Assembly: GCA_943736015.1 (NCBI GenBank)
Contig: OX031072.1
Location: 934,501 to 998,500 of the forward strand
Length of the DNA stretch: 64,000 nt
Reading direction: 5' to 3'
Origin: Tridacna crocea
Lineage: Eukaryota; Mollusca; Bivalvia; Cardiida; Cardiidae
In this document: positions 10,238 to 21,725 of the stretch, piece after piece
How positions within the stretch are numbered: position 1 is the stretch's first letter
How the letters are laid out: the number at the start of each line of letters is the position of its first letter
The notes under the pieces: model-generated
Databases searched by the model: none
The model's input: only the letters and a program-made list of their open reading frames with translations
What the model was told of the DNA's origin: nothing
Translations under genes and position numbers: made by a program

Positions 10238-10463
10238 TTAACCCTTTCCCAAACAGCAAATTTTGGACCAGACCAAATTGAAAGCATTTTCAGATGACAA
10301 ATTAACAGTTGCTAAAAAGATGATTTTTCTATATGATAGGGTAGAAAACATTGTGGGAAAAGGAGAAAATGGTGGTTACCAGCATTTTCTCCTTTTCCCA
10401 CAATGTTTTCAAAAGGCTTCTATTCCTGACCCGTAAAAACCAGGGATTGTTTGGGAAAGGGTC
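10238..10463 (-). repeat. TTAA hairpin element
   Basis: Starts TTAACCCTTTCCCAAACAGC, with the palindrome at about 10346-10412. The right end reads ggaaagggtcag, so the terminal TTAA is lost. It is most like 20206-20433 and 60009-60238. Confidence 0.8.
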
Positions 10464-11544
10464 AGCGCCACATTCTTACGTTGACAGACGAAGGCGAGCA
10501 CTGCAGGTACCAAGATGCAGTCGACAGTATAATGTATCCGAACACAGAGCTGTGTGACAACGGTTTGTATTGTGACAGGGTTTCGTCAAAATGCGCAAGA
10601 CAAACTGTCATTGGCTGATTTGAAATTGCTACAGCCATTTCTGTCAATAGATTGATACGTTGGCTTTAACGACTTTCTTAGTGAATTTGGACGCCATTTC
10701 TGAGTTGTCGCAATTCTTTCGTGTTACATCCGGTTAAATCGGATAGGCTTCGGCTCTCTTCCATGATCAAGAACGGGAACAATTCAGAAGTTTATTGAGT
10801 TTAAAACCATCAAATTTTCAAAACATTACCTCTCGTAGAACCCTTCAACAAAGTATTTCTGAGTTTCAAACAAAGTGAAACAGAAAATCATCATGTATAG
10901 GAAAAGAAGAAAATTCACGTAACCGGTATTTTCTTCATCGGCAACAAGGCCTTTAACCATTTGAAAGACAAATTAAACCCCACTAGCAACAATTAAACAG
11001 TCGTCTAAATTTTTTTTCCGTTTGGACAAGTTTTAGAAAAATGTGGTCTAGTAAAGGTTTTTGCGATTTATACCCATAAAAACCTCTGGCGCTGGTTCTG
11101 TGACAAAGTTTGCCATCCATATAATGTAATACATGTAATATATTATATAATACATTATATTCATGGTGAAGTTCTTCACAAAACGAACTCCTATAACAAA
11201 AACCCTTAAACACCCCTATCAGCAGGACTTCTAACGATCTGTAAAGGTTAAAGGCCCCGTCCGACTAGTTCTTAGAAGGTCTTATCCCGTCTTGACATGA
11301 TCGGAAAAAGGGTTGTTGTCGAGATAGAATTTGTAATATTGGCCTGATAGTGCCTGAAACCAGTGTCTCACCAAACTTGTTCAGAGAAAGTCTAACCTCG
11401 GTCAATAAAGTCGTAAAACGGGCTTCGGTCGGGATAGGGCTCGGTAAAATGCAAACGCACTGCCCATTGATGCCAGACTGAATCGAGTCTCTAATAGGAT
11501 CGAGGGACGGCAGTTCCGTTTGTCTTGCGTCTATCTTGTATTAC
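10464..11544. other. no gene recognised
   Basis: A worn hairpin remnant lies near 10885-10960 (gaaaagaagaaaattcacgt / ccggtattttcttc). The short AT palindrome atgtaatatattatataatacattatat lies near 11130. I see nothing else that I can name. Confidence 0.4.
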
Positions 11545-11818
11545 TTGTTGGTTGTATTGATTGTATTGGGGTTTAACGCCACTTTAACAGCTAAGGTCAT
11601 ATCATGGCGGTCGGTGACGCACATATGTTTCCTGGCTTTCTGATACCAGTACTAACACAACTTCTTTCCAAAGCCACTGACTACTTTTCTCACATGCTTC
11701 AGCAGAGGTTAGAGGCGAAAATACGCCGGAAAGAAAGTTCGCCTCAACCGGGTATCGAACTCAAAACCACCAGGTCATGAGTACGACACGCTCACCACTG
11801 AACCACCCTGGCGGGCTC
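11545..11818 (-). repeat. tRNA-derived SINE, inverted copy
   Basis: Read on the minus strand it has a tRNA-like head (GTGGTTCAGTGGTGAGCG as A box, GAGTTCGATACCCGG as B box), a body with cttctttccaaagccactga (given here on the plus strand), and a tail GGCGTTAAACCCCAATACAA. The same family is at 12418-12679 and 52853-53110. It is not a functional tRNA gene. Confidence 0.85.
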
Positions 11819-11937
11819 TCGTTTTAGTACTTTGTAACTCCGTCTCATTACAGAACAGGTTAGACAGCAAGAATTTTTTAGCAGGCTCAAAGTTCTTGAG
11901 CACCCCCTTCCCGTCCTAATCCGTCCATTAACCCATT

Positions 11938-12156
11938 ATGACAGAATCCCTACTTTTGACGACCCTGAGAAAGAAGCCTTTAGAAAACATTGTGGGAAAA
12001 GGAGAAAATGCTGGTAACCAGCATTTTCTCCTTTTCCCACAATGTTTTCTACCCTTTACAAAACAAATTTCAAAATTTTAGTCAATTTTATTTTGTCGTC
12101 TGCAAATGCTTTCGATTTGGACAAGCCTAAAACATTGTCGTTTGGTAATGTGTTAA
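11938..12156 (+). repeat. TTAA hairpin element, complete copy
   Basis: TTAA at both ends, palindrome about 11987-12053. It lies between two inverted SINE copies. Confidence 0.85.
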
Positions 12157-12417
12157 GATCGTAGACAGATCGTGAAAGATTACTAATACGTCTTCTACGT
12201 CACAGTTCAGGTCCGTATGGCAACAATTTCCGGAACGGAGTGAAAACGAGTTTGATGTGACAAGAGTATAATGGCTCAAGGAACATTGCAACATTTTTGC
12301 CACAACCTTGTACAGTCTGTAACGCATAGGAACTTGAGTTAATGGCAGACCTAAATTCTGTAGCAAAATGGATAAACCGTGTACCATGCTATCAGTTTAG
12401 TTGCTTTTATGCTATAG

Positions 12418-12679
12418 ACCCGCCCTGGTGGCTCAGTGGTGAGCGTGTCGCACTCATGACCTGGTGGTTGTGAGTTCCATACCCGGTTGAGGCGAACTTT
12501 CTTTCAGGCGTATTTTCGCGTCTCACCTCTGCTGAAGCGTGTGAGGAAAGCGGTCAGTGGCTTTGGAAAGATAGTAGTGTAAGTACCGGTGTGAGAAAGT
12601 CAGGAAACACATGTGCGTCACCGACCGCCATGATATGACCTTAGCTGTTAAAGTGGCGTTAAACCCCAATACAACCAAT
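12418..12679 (+). repeat. tRNA-derived SINE, full-length copy
   Basis: The head reads CCCTGGTGGCTCAGTGGTGA and a B-box region ggttgtgagttccataccc; the body is intact; the 3' end reads gttaaagtggcgttaaaccc then caatacaacca. It is the best-preserved member of the family here and lies 600 bp from an inverted partner. Confidence 0.85.
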
Positions 12680-12878
12680 TTATGTTATAGAGTAGAGCAT
12701 ACGGTAATGTTACATAGAGAATACGTAATCCCATCCCGAATGACATAGTGCGATATTTTTGTTTAGACACTCTGAACAACAGCAACAACAACAAAAGCAG
12801 TAACAGCAATTGGATTAGACTGGTAATCTTTGCTATCCACAATTTATCCATTTGACTTAATTTGGCGTGTACGTGCAT

Positions 12879-13104
12879 CTTTTTACCAAAAGACAAAAAA
12901 ATAGACTTGTACACAGTGAAAGCATTCGCAGACGACAAAGAAAATGGTGATCAAATACAAATGATTGCCTATGACAACGTAGAAAACATTTAGGGAAAAG
13001 GAGAAAATGCTGGTTATCAGCATTTTCTCCTTTTCCCTAAATGTTTTCAAAAGCCTTTTTCCTCGGGACCAACAAAACGGGGAATTGTTCGATAAAGAGC
13101 TAAA
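12879..13104 (-). repeat. TTAA hairpin element, worn ends
   Basis: The palindrome at about 12982-13047 reads AACATTTAGGG / CCCTAAATGTT on its outer arms, another paired difference from the family norm. The terminal TTAAs have decayed. Confidence 0.75.
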
Positions 13105-13350
13105 TGGATAATGGACGTCTGTGGACTTCAGAATACGTAGTATTACGCTCAAATTAGACAAACGGACATTTATTCCTCCGTGATTTCGTGAGACATTACT
13201 TGTCCATCTGAAGGTCGAGTCATATCCAATAGCTTTTTTTTTTCAAAGTACGGAAGGACCCGATTGCAGATTTTATTTTATGCCTTGTAGTTCACTCAGG
13301 AAAAAAAATGATGGGTGCAAGTGTACGCTATGAAACCATAGGTAAATGGA

Positions 13351-13565
13351 TTAATCCCGTACAAAACAATCTCTTGTTTTAACGACCCTGAGATAGAAGG
13401 CTTTTGAAAACATTGTAGGACAAGATAACGTGCCTATAACCAGCATTTTATCTTTCTAAAGCAATGTTTTCTGCTTTATCAAAGGAAGTTCCTACGTTTA
13501 AAGCACACCTTATTTGTTGTTTGCATTTGCTTTCAATTTTGTTAATTCGGTTTGACCGTGTTAAA
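13351..13565 (+). repeat. degenerate TTAA hairpin element
   Basis: TTAA at 13351, then a worn short side (acaaaacaatctcttgtttt). The palindrome has decayed (ggacaagataacgtgcctat / aaccagcattttatctttct). The long side survives to about 13560. Confidence 0.6.
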
Positions 13566-13651
13566 ACCGGGAGTACAGGACATATAACCGTCAGCTAAAT
13601 GCATCAGCGAGAGATAATAAAAAAGTAGATCTGCTAACAAATCGGGTGTGA

Positions 13652-14110
13652 ACTTTTACTACATAATGACGACTTTTGACGACCCTGAGAAAGAAAGCTT
13701 TTGTAAACGCTGTAGGAAAAGGAGAAAATGCTGGTAACCAGCATTTTCTCCTATTCCCACAATGTTTCTAGCCTTCCCAAATCAAGTTTCAATTTTTGAG
13801 TCACCTTTATTTTGTCGTCTGCAAATGTTTCAATTTTGACCAGTCTAAAATTGTATCGTTTGGTAAAGAGTTACTTAGTTTCAATGCTGTGTCACGTCAT
13901 TTTCACTCTGTACCAGACGAAAAACTTTGAGACTCGTCCATAATGGCAGACGAAACTTCAGTCTCCTGTAACAAGCATGTCCTTATTTTCCAACAATGTT
14001 TTCAACTATTTCAAAGACAAATTCCTGCTCTTGAGACACATCTTATTTGCTGTCTGCATTTGCTATTAGTTTAATTAAGCTTAAGCTTTTGTTGTTTGGT
14101 AGGAAATTAA
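13652..14110 (+). repeat. two TTAA hairpin elements, one good and one decayed
   Basis: The first (about 13652-13874) has a clear palindrome at 13700-13765. The second (about 13890-14110) keeps only half of the palindrome and its long side. Confidence 0.6.
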
Positions 14111-14334
14111 CCGAGAAAAAACCGGAAGTACAGGGCATATCACTGGCACCTAAATGCATCTCCGCGATAAAGAAAAAGTAGATCTGTTCACGCAGCTGGT
14201 GTTAATTAAGTTGAATGGTGAATGACTCCGCTTCTACTCTGCACCAGACGACAACCTGCAAGACTCGTCCATTGTTGAAGCATTTTCAGGCTTTAAATTA
14301 CATCGCCTGAATCAAATACTTGTCATTTTCCATT

Positions 14335-14562
14335 GACCCTTTACCAAACGACAAAATTTTAGTCTTGTCCAAATTGGAAGCATTTGCAGACGGCAAAAGT
14401 AATCTGACTCAAAAATCAAAATTTGTTTTTGGGTGAGTAGAAAACATTGTGGTAACGGACAAAATGCTGGTAACCAGCATTTTCTCCTTTTCCCACAATG
14501 TTTTCAGAAGGCTTCTTATTCAGGGTTATGAAAACCAAGGATACTTTGATAAAGGGATAATA
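14335..14562 (-). repeat. TTAA hairpin element, worn copy
   Basis: Long side first (ctttaccaaacgacaaaatt). The left palindrome arm is decayed (gtggtaacggacaaaatgct) and the right arm is intact. Confidence 0.7.
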
Positions 14563-14654
14563 CTTCCTACCCGATTTTAAACAGAAAACCGCATCATTTA
14601 TACTTCATTTCTCGTCTTCATGTCCCCATATGGACGGCTCTATCTTTATTATAA

Positions 14655-14900
14655 CCCCTACAACGTAGTGGAGGAGGGTATACTGGAATCGCCATGGCCG
14701 TCAGTCTGTCTGTCCGTCCGTCTGTCCGTAGACATAAATTTGTCCAGAGCAATACTCCTACAGTTTTTCACGTACTGAACTCGAATTTACACACATTTGG
14801 TTCCTAATTTCCTATATATATGAAAGTTGTGCATGTGCAATTTTCATGACCCTGCTGCGATTTGCAACGGAATTATCTCCCATTGAACTTTTTTCATCTC
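14655..14900. repeat. bivalve-type interspersed repeat fragment
   Basis: The sequence ctacaacgtagtggaggagg then gtatactggaatcgc is followed by a GTCTGTCCGTC microsatellite (14701-14730). I associate this layout with a common bivalve repeat. No frame is convincing. Confidence 0.5.
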
Positions 14901-15109
14901 TTACTTTTATACAAAACCATTCTGGATTCTGTAACAAAGACCTGTTTTTTGTGACAAGGAGCTGGTGGGGGTATCATCACGATTAGTGATAGCTCTAGTT
15001 TTTTCTGGTAAAGAGTATCATATTTCTGTGCAAAAGCAGTCTCTATGAACCTGTAGTAAATAGCTCTTGAAGAATAACAAGGAATATGAGCAGCTGCGTG
15101 TAACAGAAG

Positions 15110-15265
15110 ATTCAATTTCAATATAAAATCATATAAAGCATTGTGGGATAAGGATAAAGTGTTCGTAACAAGCATTTTCTCATTTTCCCAACAATGTTTT
15201 CAAAAATCTTTTTCTTTGATGAGAGTCGTAAATACACGGGATTATTTGGTAGAAGCTTAGAAAAC
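15110..15265. repeat. remnant of a TTAA hairpin element
   Basis: The palindrome arms gcattgtgggataaggataa and cattttctcattttcccaac remain, with a worn short side to the right. Confidence 0.5.
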
Positions 15266-15468
15266 ATTTTCCAAGGTCTTTGTTATAAAAGCTATTGTAT
15301 TGCAGCTACTTACCCCCTCCCTCTTAATTTAGACCCTGACAGCGGGCGCCATTAATCCTAAGAGCACCGAATTAATGAAATGGACCCTTTCTATTGGACG
15401 AAAAAACAACGCCAAAATACTATAGTTTAAAGGATGTTTTAGCTACACTGCGTTCCCAAGTAGCTCGG

Positions 15469-15530
15469 ACAGTAGAGGTCCAAGATCAGACTGCACGTTC
15501 TGTGTCATATAATCTTGGATCTGAACTGTC
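15469..15530. repeat. short hairpin repeat (GATCAGACTGCA family)
   Basis: The arms agaggtccaagatcagactg and its partner ending cttggatctgaact flank a GTTCTGTGTCA tip. Confidence 0.55.
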
Positions 15531-15569
15531 TGCAAAGGCAACTTAAGTTTTAAGGAATGTTTCACGAGG

Positions 15570-16198
15570 AAGCATTAATTCATTAATACATGACAAAATT
15601 TTAGATTCCTCCATATTGGAAAACATTTTGTACACTACCAAGTTAACCAATATCAAATGAGAGATTCGTATTTAAGAGGATAGAAAACATTGTGGGAAAA
15701 AGAAAAAAGATCCTGGTTTACCAGCATTTTTTCCTTTACCCACAACGTTTTCAAAAGCCTTCTTTCTTAGGATTGGTAAATTCCGGGGCTGGTTGGTAAA
15801 GGGGAAAGATAGAGTGTTGTTAGGAGCAATACACGGAAATCCTATCCGAGCATTATAATTTGGTTCAGGGTGAAACCACAATGACATATTCATTATTTCC
15901 AAGAAAAAAGAACCTAATCCTATACATCAAGAGAGAAAAAAGTAGTTCCTTTCTGTACTCCTTATCGGACGACAGGACAAAGTATTTGGACACTTCCACA
16001 TTGAAAGCATTTGCAGACGACATATCAAAAATGTAGCTAAAATAAGGGTATTTTCTCCACAGGGAAGAAAATAATGTTGTTTTTTTTTTTCAGGAAAAGA
16101 TGCAGCAGGTTAATAGCATTTTTATTCTTTTATCCTTGTTGCTTTCGTAAGATTTTCCACAAGGTCGTGAGAGCACGTAGTCGTTTGGTAAAAGGTCA
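15570..16198 (-). repeat. two degenerate TTAA hairpin elements
   Basis: The copy at about 15572-15808 keeps its palindrome (gaaaacattgtgggaaaaag). The copy at about 15950-16198 keeps the long side (gcatttgcagacgacatatc) and loses most of the palindrome. Confidence 0.55.
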
Positions 16199-17514
16199 AG
16201 GGGAACTATACAGAAATTACGTCTGTCTTCTATCTTATATTTGTAACCGATAAAGAAAATAGCGCGTCAAACCAAGACGCCTTCGTTCGTTACGTAAGTT
16301 CATTTTTCAGTAATGCAGGGGACTCAAGAAGTCAGACAAAACGTCCTCATTTTTCACCAATCGCAGATAACTGTTTATTCATTTGGAACTAACACCATGG
16401 TTCACTAACTGCCTTTAAGGTAGATCTATTTACCGGTGTGTATGTTTTCCAAATTTTAGGCTAAATCATCCAACTTAGTAGGTTAACTGGTTACCTGTCT
16501 TTTCTCATTTCCTTACAATGGCGTAAGAAACTTTATTTTCCCAGCATCGTAAAACTTTTGATTGATTAGTGTACGCTTTAAAGGGCGGCTATCGATTTTT
16601 TTCTTATCATGTCGATCTTTGAAAATGAAGCATATTGCTTTGGAGAGTACAGCAACACTTGGTTATAATATCTACACACAGAAACAATATACTCGTAGGC
16701 GTGAAAAAGTTGTCTTTTGATGGTATACATGTATTTTCTTAATTTGACTCTCATAGCTAGTTACTTTATCTTTAATTTTCGGTCTAATAATTTTACGCAG
16801 ACCTGTGGGAACGTCATATGATCAACAGTACGCGTTGTAATTGTAGGATTGTCTAAACGTCAAGCACTGTGGTACATGTAGGATGACGTCATTTCTGGTA
16901 TTTGGTCTGATAAAAACGGTATTACCTGTTGCAAACATATCATCTCGTTATTTAACGATTTATTTCACAAAATCCTAATGAAGGAGAGTGATTTTCTTTT
17001 TAAATGTGGACTAATGTGAAAATGCTGGTTACCAGCAAATGCAAATGCTTTAAATTTGGTCAGCTCTAAATTTTTTGTTGTTTGGTGAATATTTCATTGT
17101 TAAAACTGCATCTTTTTTTACTGAACGACAGTCTTGAAAATATGGACATATTGTTGGAAACGGCAAAAAAGATAATAACAGGCAATACAACTTATGGCTT
17201 TCACCGTTTTTCTTTAAATGAGGAGTCTTTCTAACGGATATGGTCCAGGCCTTCAAAGATCAGTTGTTGAGGCGCAAAATCGTGGTACGGAAATTCTGGT
17301 TCGATTTCCGCTTCCGGCGCTAGCCATATAGGAAGGGACTGCAGAATCCAAGGCTTCTACAGGTGAATTTAGGGGACAACCTAAGTCAATGATCTGTACT
17401 TGCTCGTTCGTAGCTTCCTAAATGCAATCACACAGTTGCGCACGCTTTGCAAAGAACGAAAAGAAATAAGTTTTAACTAAAAACGTCACCAGAGGCTACC
17501 AAATTGCTTCTAAA
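16199..17514. other. no gene recognised
   Basis: Mostly unique AT-rich DNA. A hairpin-element scrap lies at about 17010-17090 (aaaatgctggttaccagcaa, then aatgctttaaatttggtc). I see no coding signal. Confidence 0.4.
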
Positions 17515-18040
17515 ATGCTCTTTTTGGGGGGAAGGAGGAAAGCCCCTCCAAGAAAATCCCCCTCCCCCGACTCGATATTTCGCACATCGAATGATACTTT
17601 CGGTATAACTGTATACTTCGGTATACTTTATTTTGGGCTAGATACACCCCTGACCTGTAATATCAATATCGTGAAAATATTGATGAAAACAAAAAGAAAG
17701 GCGTCTAAACACCAGAAGCCAAGCCCGATGGCAATGATAGGTGAACTGGCCGCCGCCATATTGTGAAATGATGTTGGTGTAACACTCAATTCAAGCAAAC
17801 AAACAAACAAATATAACACAAAACAAACAAATAAAACACAAAACTAACAACTGACTGAAACCCGAGAGCCGTCCACACACAACAAAAGGTCGCAATTAAC
17901 GAGGAATAAAATGTGATGTCCGGGAAAAAATGGTGCCAATAAAATCTACATAAGTCGCCCATAAAAAACCAGATTATGACGTACTGTCTGTGATTAAACA
18001 TTCTTTTTTCTTTATCTCGCTTGCTGACACCTCTTGGAAC
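17515..18040. other. no gene recognised
   Basis: An 83-codon open frame (17515-17766) and its mirror have low-complexity composition and no recognisable domain. A short (CAAA)n stretch lies at 17798-17835. Confidence 0.35.
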
Positions 18041-18049
18041 CTCCGCAAA

Positions 18050-18440
18050 AAGAAAATAGACGAAAAAAACATCATGGCAAAATAGAGAAATTGCTCGCTA
18101 CGAGCAATTTCTCTATTTTCCCATGATGTATTTTTTATCAAACAAACTATTAAAGTCCAACGTAAATGTAGTAGACCCGTAATACTTCCAGAGCAGCATG
18201 GCATAAAATTTCTTGATACTAGTAGTTCATAAATACGGATTTATACAGATATAATATTTTTGCACTTATTAATCGACCAGAAAATTCCCTTGATGTCGAT
18301 CTTGAAACTATTTGTTAATACTTTCGTTAGATTCCAGAAAAGGGAGGTAACTATTATCTGGTTACCAGCATTTTCTCTTTTTCTCACAAAGTTTTCAAAA
18401 GGCTTCTTCTCGGGGTCGTTAAAAGTCGTCACTTAAAGGT
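18050..18440. repeat. hairpin remnants of the TTAA family
   Basis: A near-perfect palindrome stands alone at 18068-18130. Its tip, GAAATTGCTCGCTACGAGCA, is the GCTCGT subtype, and its arms read ACATCATGGCAAAATAG and the mate. Half of another copy lies at about 18340-18440. Confidence 0.65.
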
Positions 18441-18599
18441 TTAGGTGATAATACTTCTCTCCACTTTGCTGCCTCAAAACCTTTCTTTTTTTTTTTTATT
18501 TTTTTGAAAAAGAGAGGAATAAAACGATATACATGAGAATAAAATAGCTACTAGTATAAATGTTGAGGTGAAAGGTCATCTATGATCAACGTCCTTGAC

Positions 18600-18830
18600 C
18601 TTCATCCAAACAATTCCGTGTGTCAACGACCCTGAAGAGGGTATATTTTGAGAAAGAAAAAAAATGAGAAAAAGGGAAGATATTTGAAAGCAGGATTTCT
18701 TCCTTTTTACCGCCATTAAATTTTCTACCCGTTTGAAGGGAAGCACCACTAATGACCCACTTTCAATTCGTCGAATGCAAATGCTTTGATGATAGGTTCG
18801 TCTAGAATGCCATTCGACTTTATACTATAA
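18600..18830 (+). repeat. degenerate TTAA hairpin element
   Basis: Only the module order survives: a short side with caacgaccctgaag, A/G-rich then C/T-rich arms with a lost tip, and a long side with gtcgaatgcaaatgctt. Confidence 0.45.
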
Positions 18831-19582
18831 TACTTATAATTGCTTTGCGCCCAGTTTTAGATCAAAATTACAAGGCACCAAACATATACATGTACATACA
18901 AGTCCGATCCTGTTTCTAAGTTGTCGGCTTCACATGGATTTTTTTACCACAAGCAGTTTTAAGTTTATATTTATTTGAGTGTCTTTTTTCGAGATTGATT
19001 TTCCAATCAGACATTGCTTTAATTGACATTTAGAAAACTTTTTTAACTAGTGCATGCAATTAAAAACGATAGTAGACAAAAAAAAAAAAATTCCCGAATT
19101 TACTCTAAACTGTTCAACACACTGGGCAGCCTGCGAACTTTTTGAGACATTGTATATTAAGGTTATGAAATAGCTGCAATCTGACTCGCGCTACCAAAAA
19201 TCAAGAAAGATTCTAAAGCATAACAAGAGCACAGCATGCTGGTGCCATACCTCAGCTGCAGTTGTGTGAAGAAATAGACTGAGTTTCAGTTAAAATTTTA
19301 AGTAAAAAAAGGGACAACTATATCAAAATTATTTTGATGGTTACCCGCCAATGTTGTTCTGGTTCCCCTTTTGATAAGTAATAAAGAACAATTGGTCTGG
19401 GATTGACGCAAGTATCTTCATAAATGATTAAGATATAAAATATCAGTTTTTGCACGACGCAGACTACGATGCAAACGCAGACAAACAGACGAGCTAATAA
19501 AAGCTAAAATACATAAATTTCAACTTAGCAGAGACATTCAGGGGACTGAGATACAGTTAACCTGTAGGCTGCTAAGCGTGAC
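18831..19582. other. no gene recognised
   Basis: AT-rich DNA with an A homopolymer near 19078. No feature identified. Confidence 0.4.
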
Positions 19583-19646
19583 AATGTAGATCTAGATCAC
19601 ACAGCACAGAACGTGTAGTCTGATCTTGGATCTACACTGTCCGATA
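19583..19646. repeat. short hairpin repeat (GATCAGACTGCA family)
   Basis: The sequence gacaatgtagatctagatca pairs with tgatcttggatctacactgt. A 19-20 C homopolymer follows at about 19660-19677. Confidence 0.6.
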
Positions 19647-19855
19647 AGGCGCTATCTTCCCCCCCCCCCCCCCCCCACGAAAAAAATACCATGAAACAGA
19701 AAAAAAATGGGTTTTTGCAATCGGCTTGATATGTTTATTTCTACTTATTTAGTAGAACAAGGCTTAATGAAATTTGCGAGAGAAGAAAAAAAACAGAACC
19801 ATACAAATGAGCCATTGAGCCATGCTCTGTGAAAAGGGGGCTTAAAGCATCTGCA

Positions 19856-19916
19856 TAAAGTATCGACCCATGTCAGTCTGCCCTGTCCGCGCAGGCTGGA
19901 GCATAGGTCGAAACTT
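19856..19916. repeat. short hairpin repeat (GTCAGCCTGCGCA family)
   Basis: Arms around tatcgacccatgtcagtctg with a worn partner after gtccgcgcaggct. Confidence 0.5.
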
Positions 19917-20063
19917 TTTGCCATTGGTCAATTTATCCGTATGGCAAAGAACCGTTACACCTCCAGATCCGGTCGATTGCTAGAAAATGTAGATTTTATG
20001 GATCGATAATAATGTGATGCCTTGCGTGGTATTCCGATATCAAATTCAGAGACCACTCAAGGG

Positions 20064-20200
20064 AAGTACTGAAATTGGTCTCTTACAGTAGGTGGTCTTT
20101 AAATACAGGTTATATTAGGTTAATGTTGTATTAAAACAGTGGTCTCTTAAAGCAGGTGGTCTCTTAATACAGGTGGGCTCTAACACAGGTTTAACTGTAT
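20064..20200 (+). repeat. degenerate tandem GGTGGTCTCTTAATACA units
   Basis: About five imperfect copies of a 17-20 bp unit (ggtggtctttaaatacag, gtggtctcttaaagca, ggtggtctcttaatacag, ggtgggctctaacacag). A related stretch lies inside the inserted element near 43,480-43,590. Confidence 0.6.
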
Positions 20201-20205
20201 ATGTA

Positions 20206-20433
20206 TTAACCCTTACCCAAACGGCCAATTTTGGACCAGACCAAATTGAAAGCATTTTGCAGATCACAAATGAAAAGTTGCTAAAAAGATCATTTTCTAT
20301 ATGATAGGGTAGAAAACATTGTGGGAAAAGGAGAAAATGCTGGTTACCAGCATTTTCTCCTTTTCCCACAATGTTTTCAAAAGGCTTCTATTCCTGACCC
20401 GTAAAAACCAGGGATTGTTTAGGAAAGGGTTAA
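20206..20433 (-). repeat. TTAA hairpin element, complete copy
   Basis: TTAA at both ends, palindrome about 20312-20378. Close in sequence to the copies at 10238 and 60009. Confidence 0.85.
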
Positions 20434-20631
20434 GCCCTTTCCACAGAGCATAGCGGAAAAGGTGTGCCATGCTCTGTAAAACTGGAGCTTAATACAGTTT
20501 CGTGATACATGTTTCCAAACAAGGTATCACAAAATCAGGGACACAATCACAAAACCCATTTAGTGCAATACTTGATCGGATGACAAGGCAGAATGGTACT
20601 TTAATATACAGAGAGCTGACAAATAACAAAA

Positions 20632-20689
20632 TGTTTCAACCCATGTCAGCCTGCGCGGACTGCGCAGGCTGACACGGGTCGATACTTTT
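20632..20689. repeat. short hairpin repeat (GTCAGCCTGCGCA family)
   Basis: The sequence catgtcagcctgcgcggact and the answering arm gcgcaggctgacacgggtcg form a near-perfect palindrome. Confidence 0.65.
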
Positions 20690-21104
20690 TGAGAATGCAT
20701 TAAGCCCCCTACTTGTCAGAACACAGCCCAATAATGTGTGTTAATGAATGACTCCCTCAAGTAAAATAACACTATTTTATAATATATTGTCCAGACAAAA
20801 ATACCATAAATCCTTATACAGAAAACTCATCGTGTCAATCATTTGCACATCTGGAATTTTTTTACACAGGCTTTGGATTACGAGAGTAGTGAGGCGCCGA
20901 AGCCTGGGGCACATTTTTTGAGTAAATCTAGACGGCGGAATAGGTCGACAGACATACAGATAGATAGACAGACGTGTAGGAGACACCTATCATAAAAGAC
21001 CTTCGGAAAAATGCTACGCGTGACTCACATTTCGCTACACAAGTAAGGCATTCTTTCCCAATAACACATTGCACGATAAGGCGAAATTAACCGATTTACC
21101 GCGC

Positions 21105-21324
21105 TTAAAGGTGGCCCTTCAGATTTTGGGACGAAAATTTTACAAAAATGCAAAAATACCATCCTTATACTCTCAAAACCTTTTAATTTTCATTCAGAAA
21201 GCCCCAGTAGTCGAAAACCATGCGACAACACGAGAAATTAGAGATTTACTACGGCCCAGGTTGACACCAACGGGAGACACGTTCTATTTTTAGATGATCA
21301 ATTCGCTCATTTACAAAGACGAAG
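21105..21324 (+). mobile_element. left part of a TTAAAGGTGG-ended element split by the Polinton
   Basis: It starts TTAAAGGTGGCCCTTCAG and runs to the Polinton's left target copy. The right part continues at 38416-38727, ending CCCACCTTTAA. Together they make an element of about 525 bp with short terminal inverted repeats and TTAA at both ends. A whole copy lies at 63397-63945. No coding sequence is seen. Confidence 0.8.
21319..21324. other. Polinton target site duplication, left copy
   Basis: ACGAAG immediately precedes the element's first base and is repeated at 38416-38421. Six base pairs is the usual Polinton duplication length. Confidence 0.95.
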
Positions 21325-21591
21325 AGTAGATAACAAAGTGGCTATTCCAGCTAATTCCCTCCATATCTACCACAAAAACGCATTCCCTCCCCGTTCATCC
21401 CGATCGCATCAATCGCTTCATCCCGATCGCATCAATCGCTTTACCAATTTGATGTGTCAGTGACTTGACTAATTGGGTGCCTAATACTACATATAATATA
21501 CATGGTCGGTATATTATATGCTTAACCTATTTATGTGAATGAATGCGCCTATAATTCAATTTCATTGCCTACTACTACATACATTAAGTTT
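21325..21591 (+). repeat. Polinton left terminal inverted repeat
   Basis: 267 bp, starting AGTAGATAACAAAG and matching 38149-38415 in reverse without a mismatch that I can find. It contains a perfect tandem duplication of a 23-bp unit (21394-21416 and 21417-21439), present in the other end too. In protein-primed replication the termini serve as origins. Confidence 0.95.
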
Positions 21592-21725
21592 ATAAAAAAA
21601 TTTATAATTTTTTATAAAGAAATAAATTATTTAAGTTAAAATATTTTTTAATTAAGAATTTTTTTATTTTAAAATAAAATTTTTTTTGAATTTAAAGTTT
21701 CTTTTTTTACAAAAAAACCAGAATA

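Noticed and set aside
17515-17766. 83-codon open frame as a host gene
   Set aside because: Low-complexity start (GGRRKAPPRKSPSP), no domain, and an equally long frame on the other strand.
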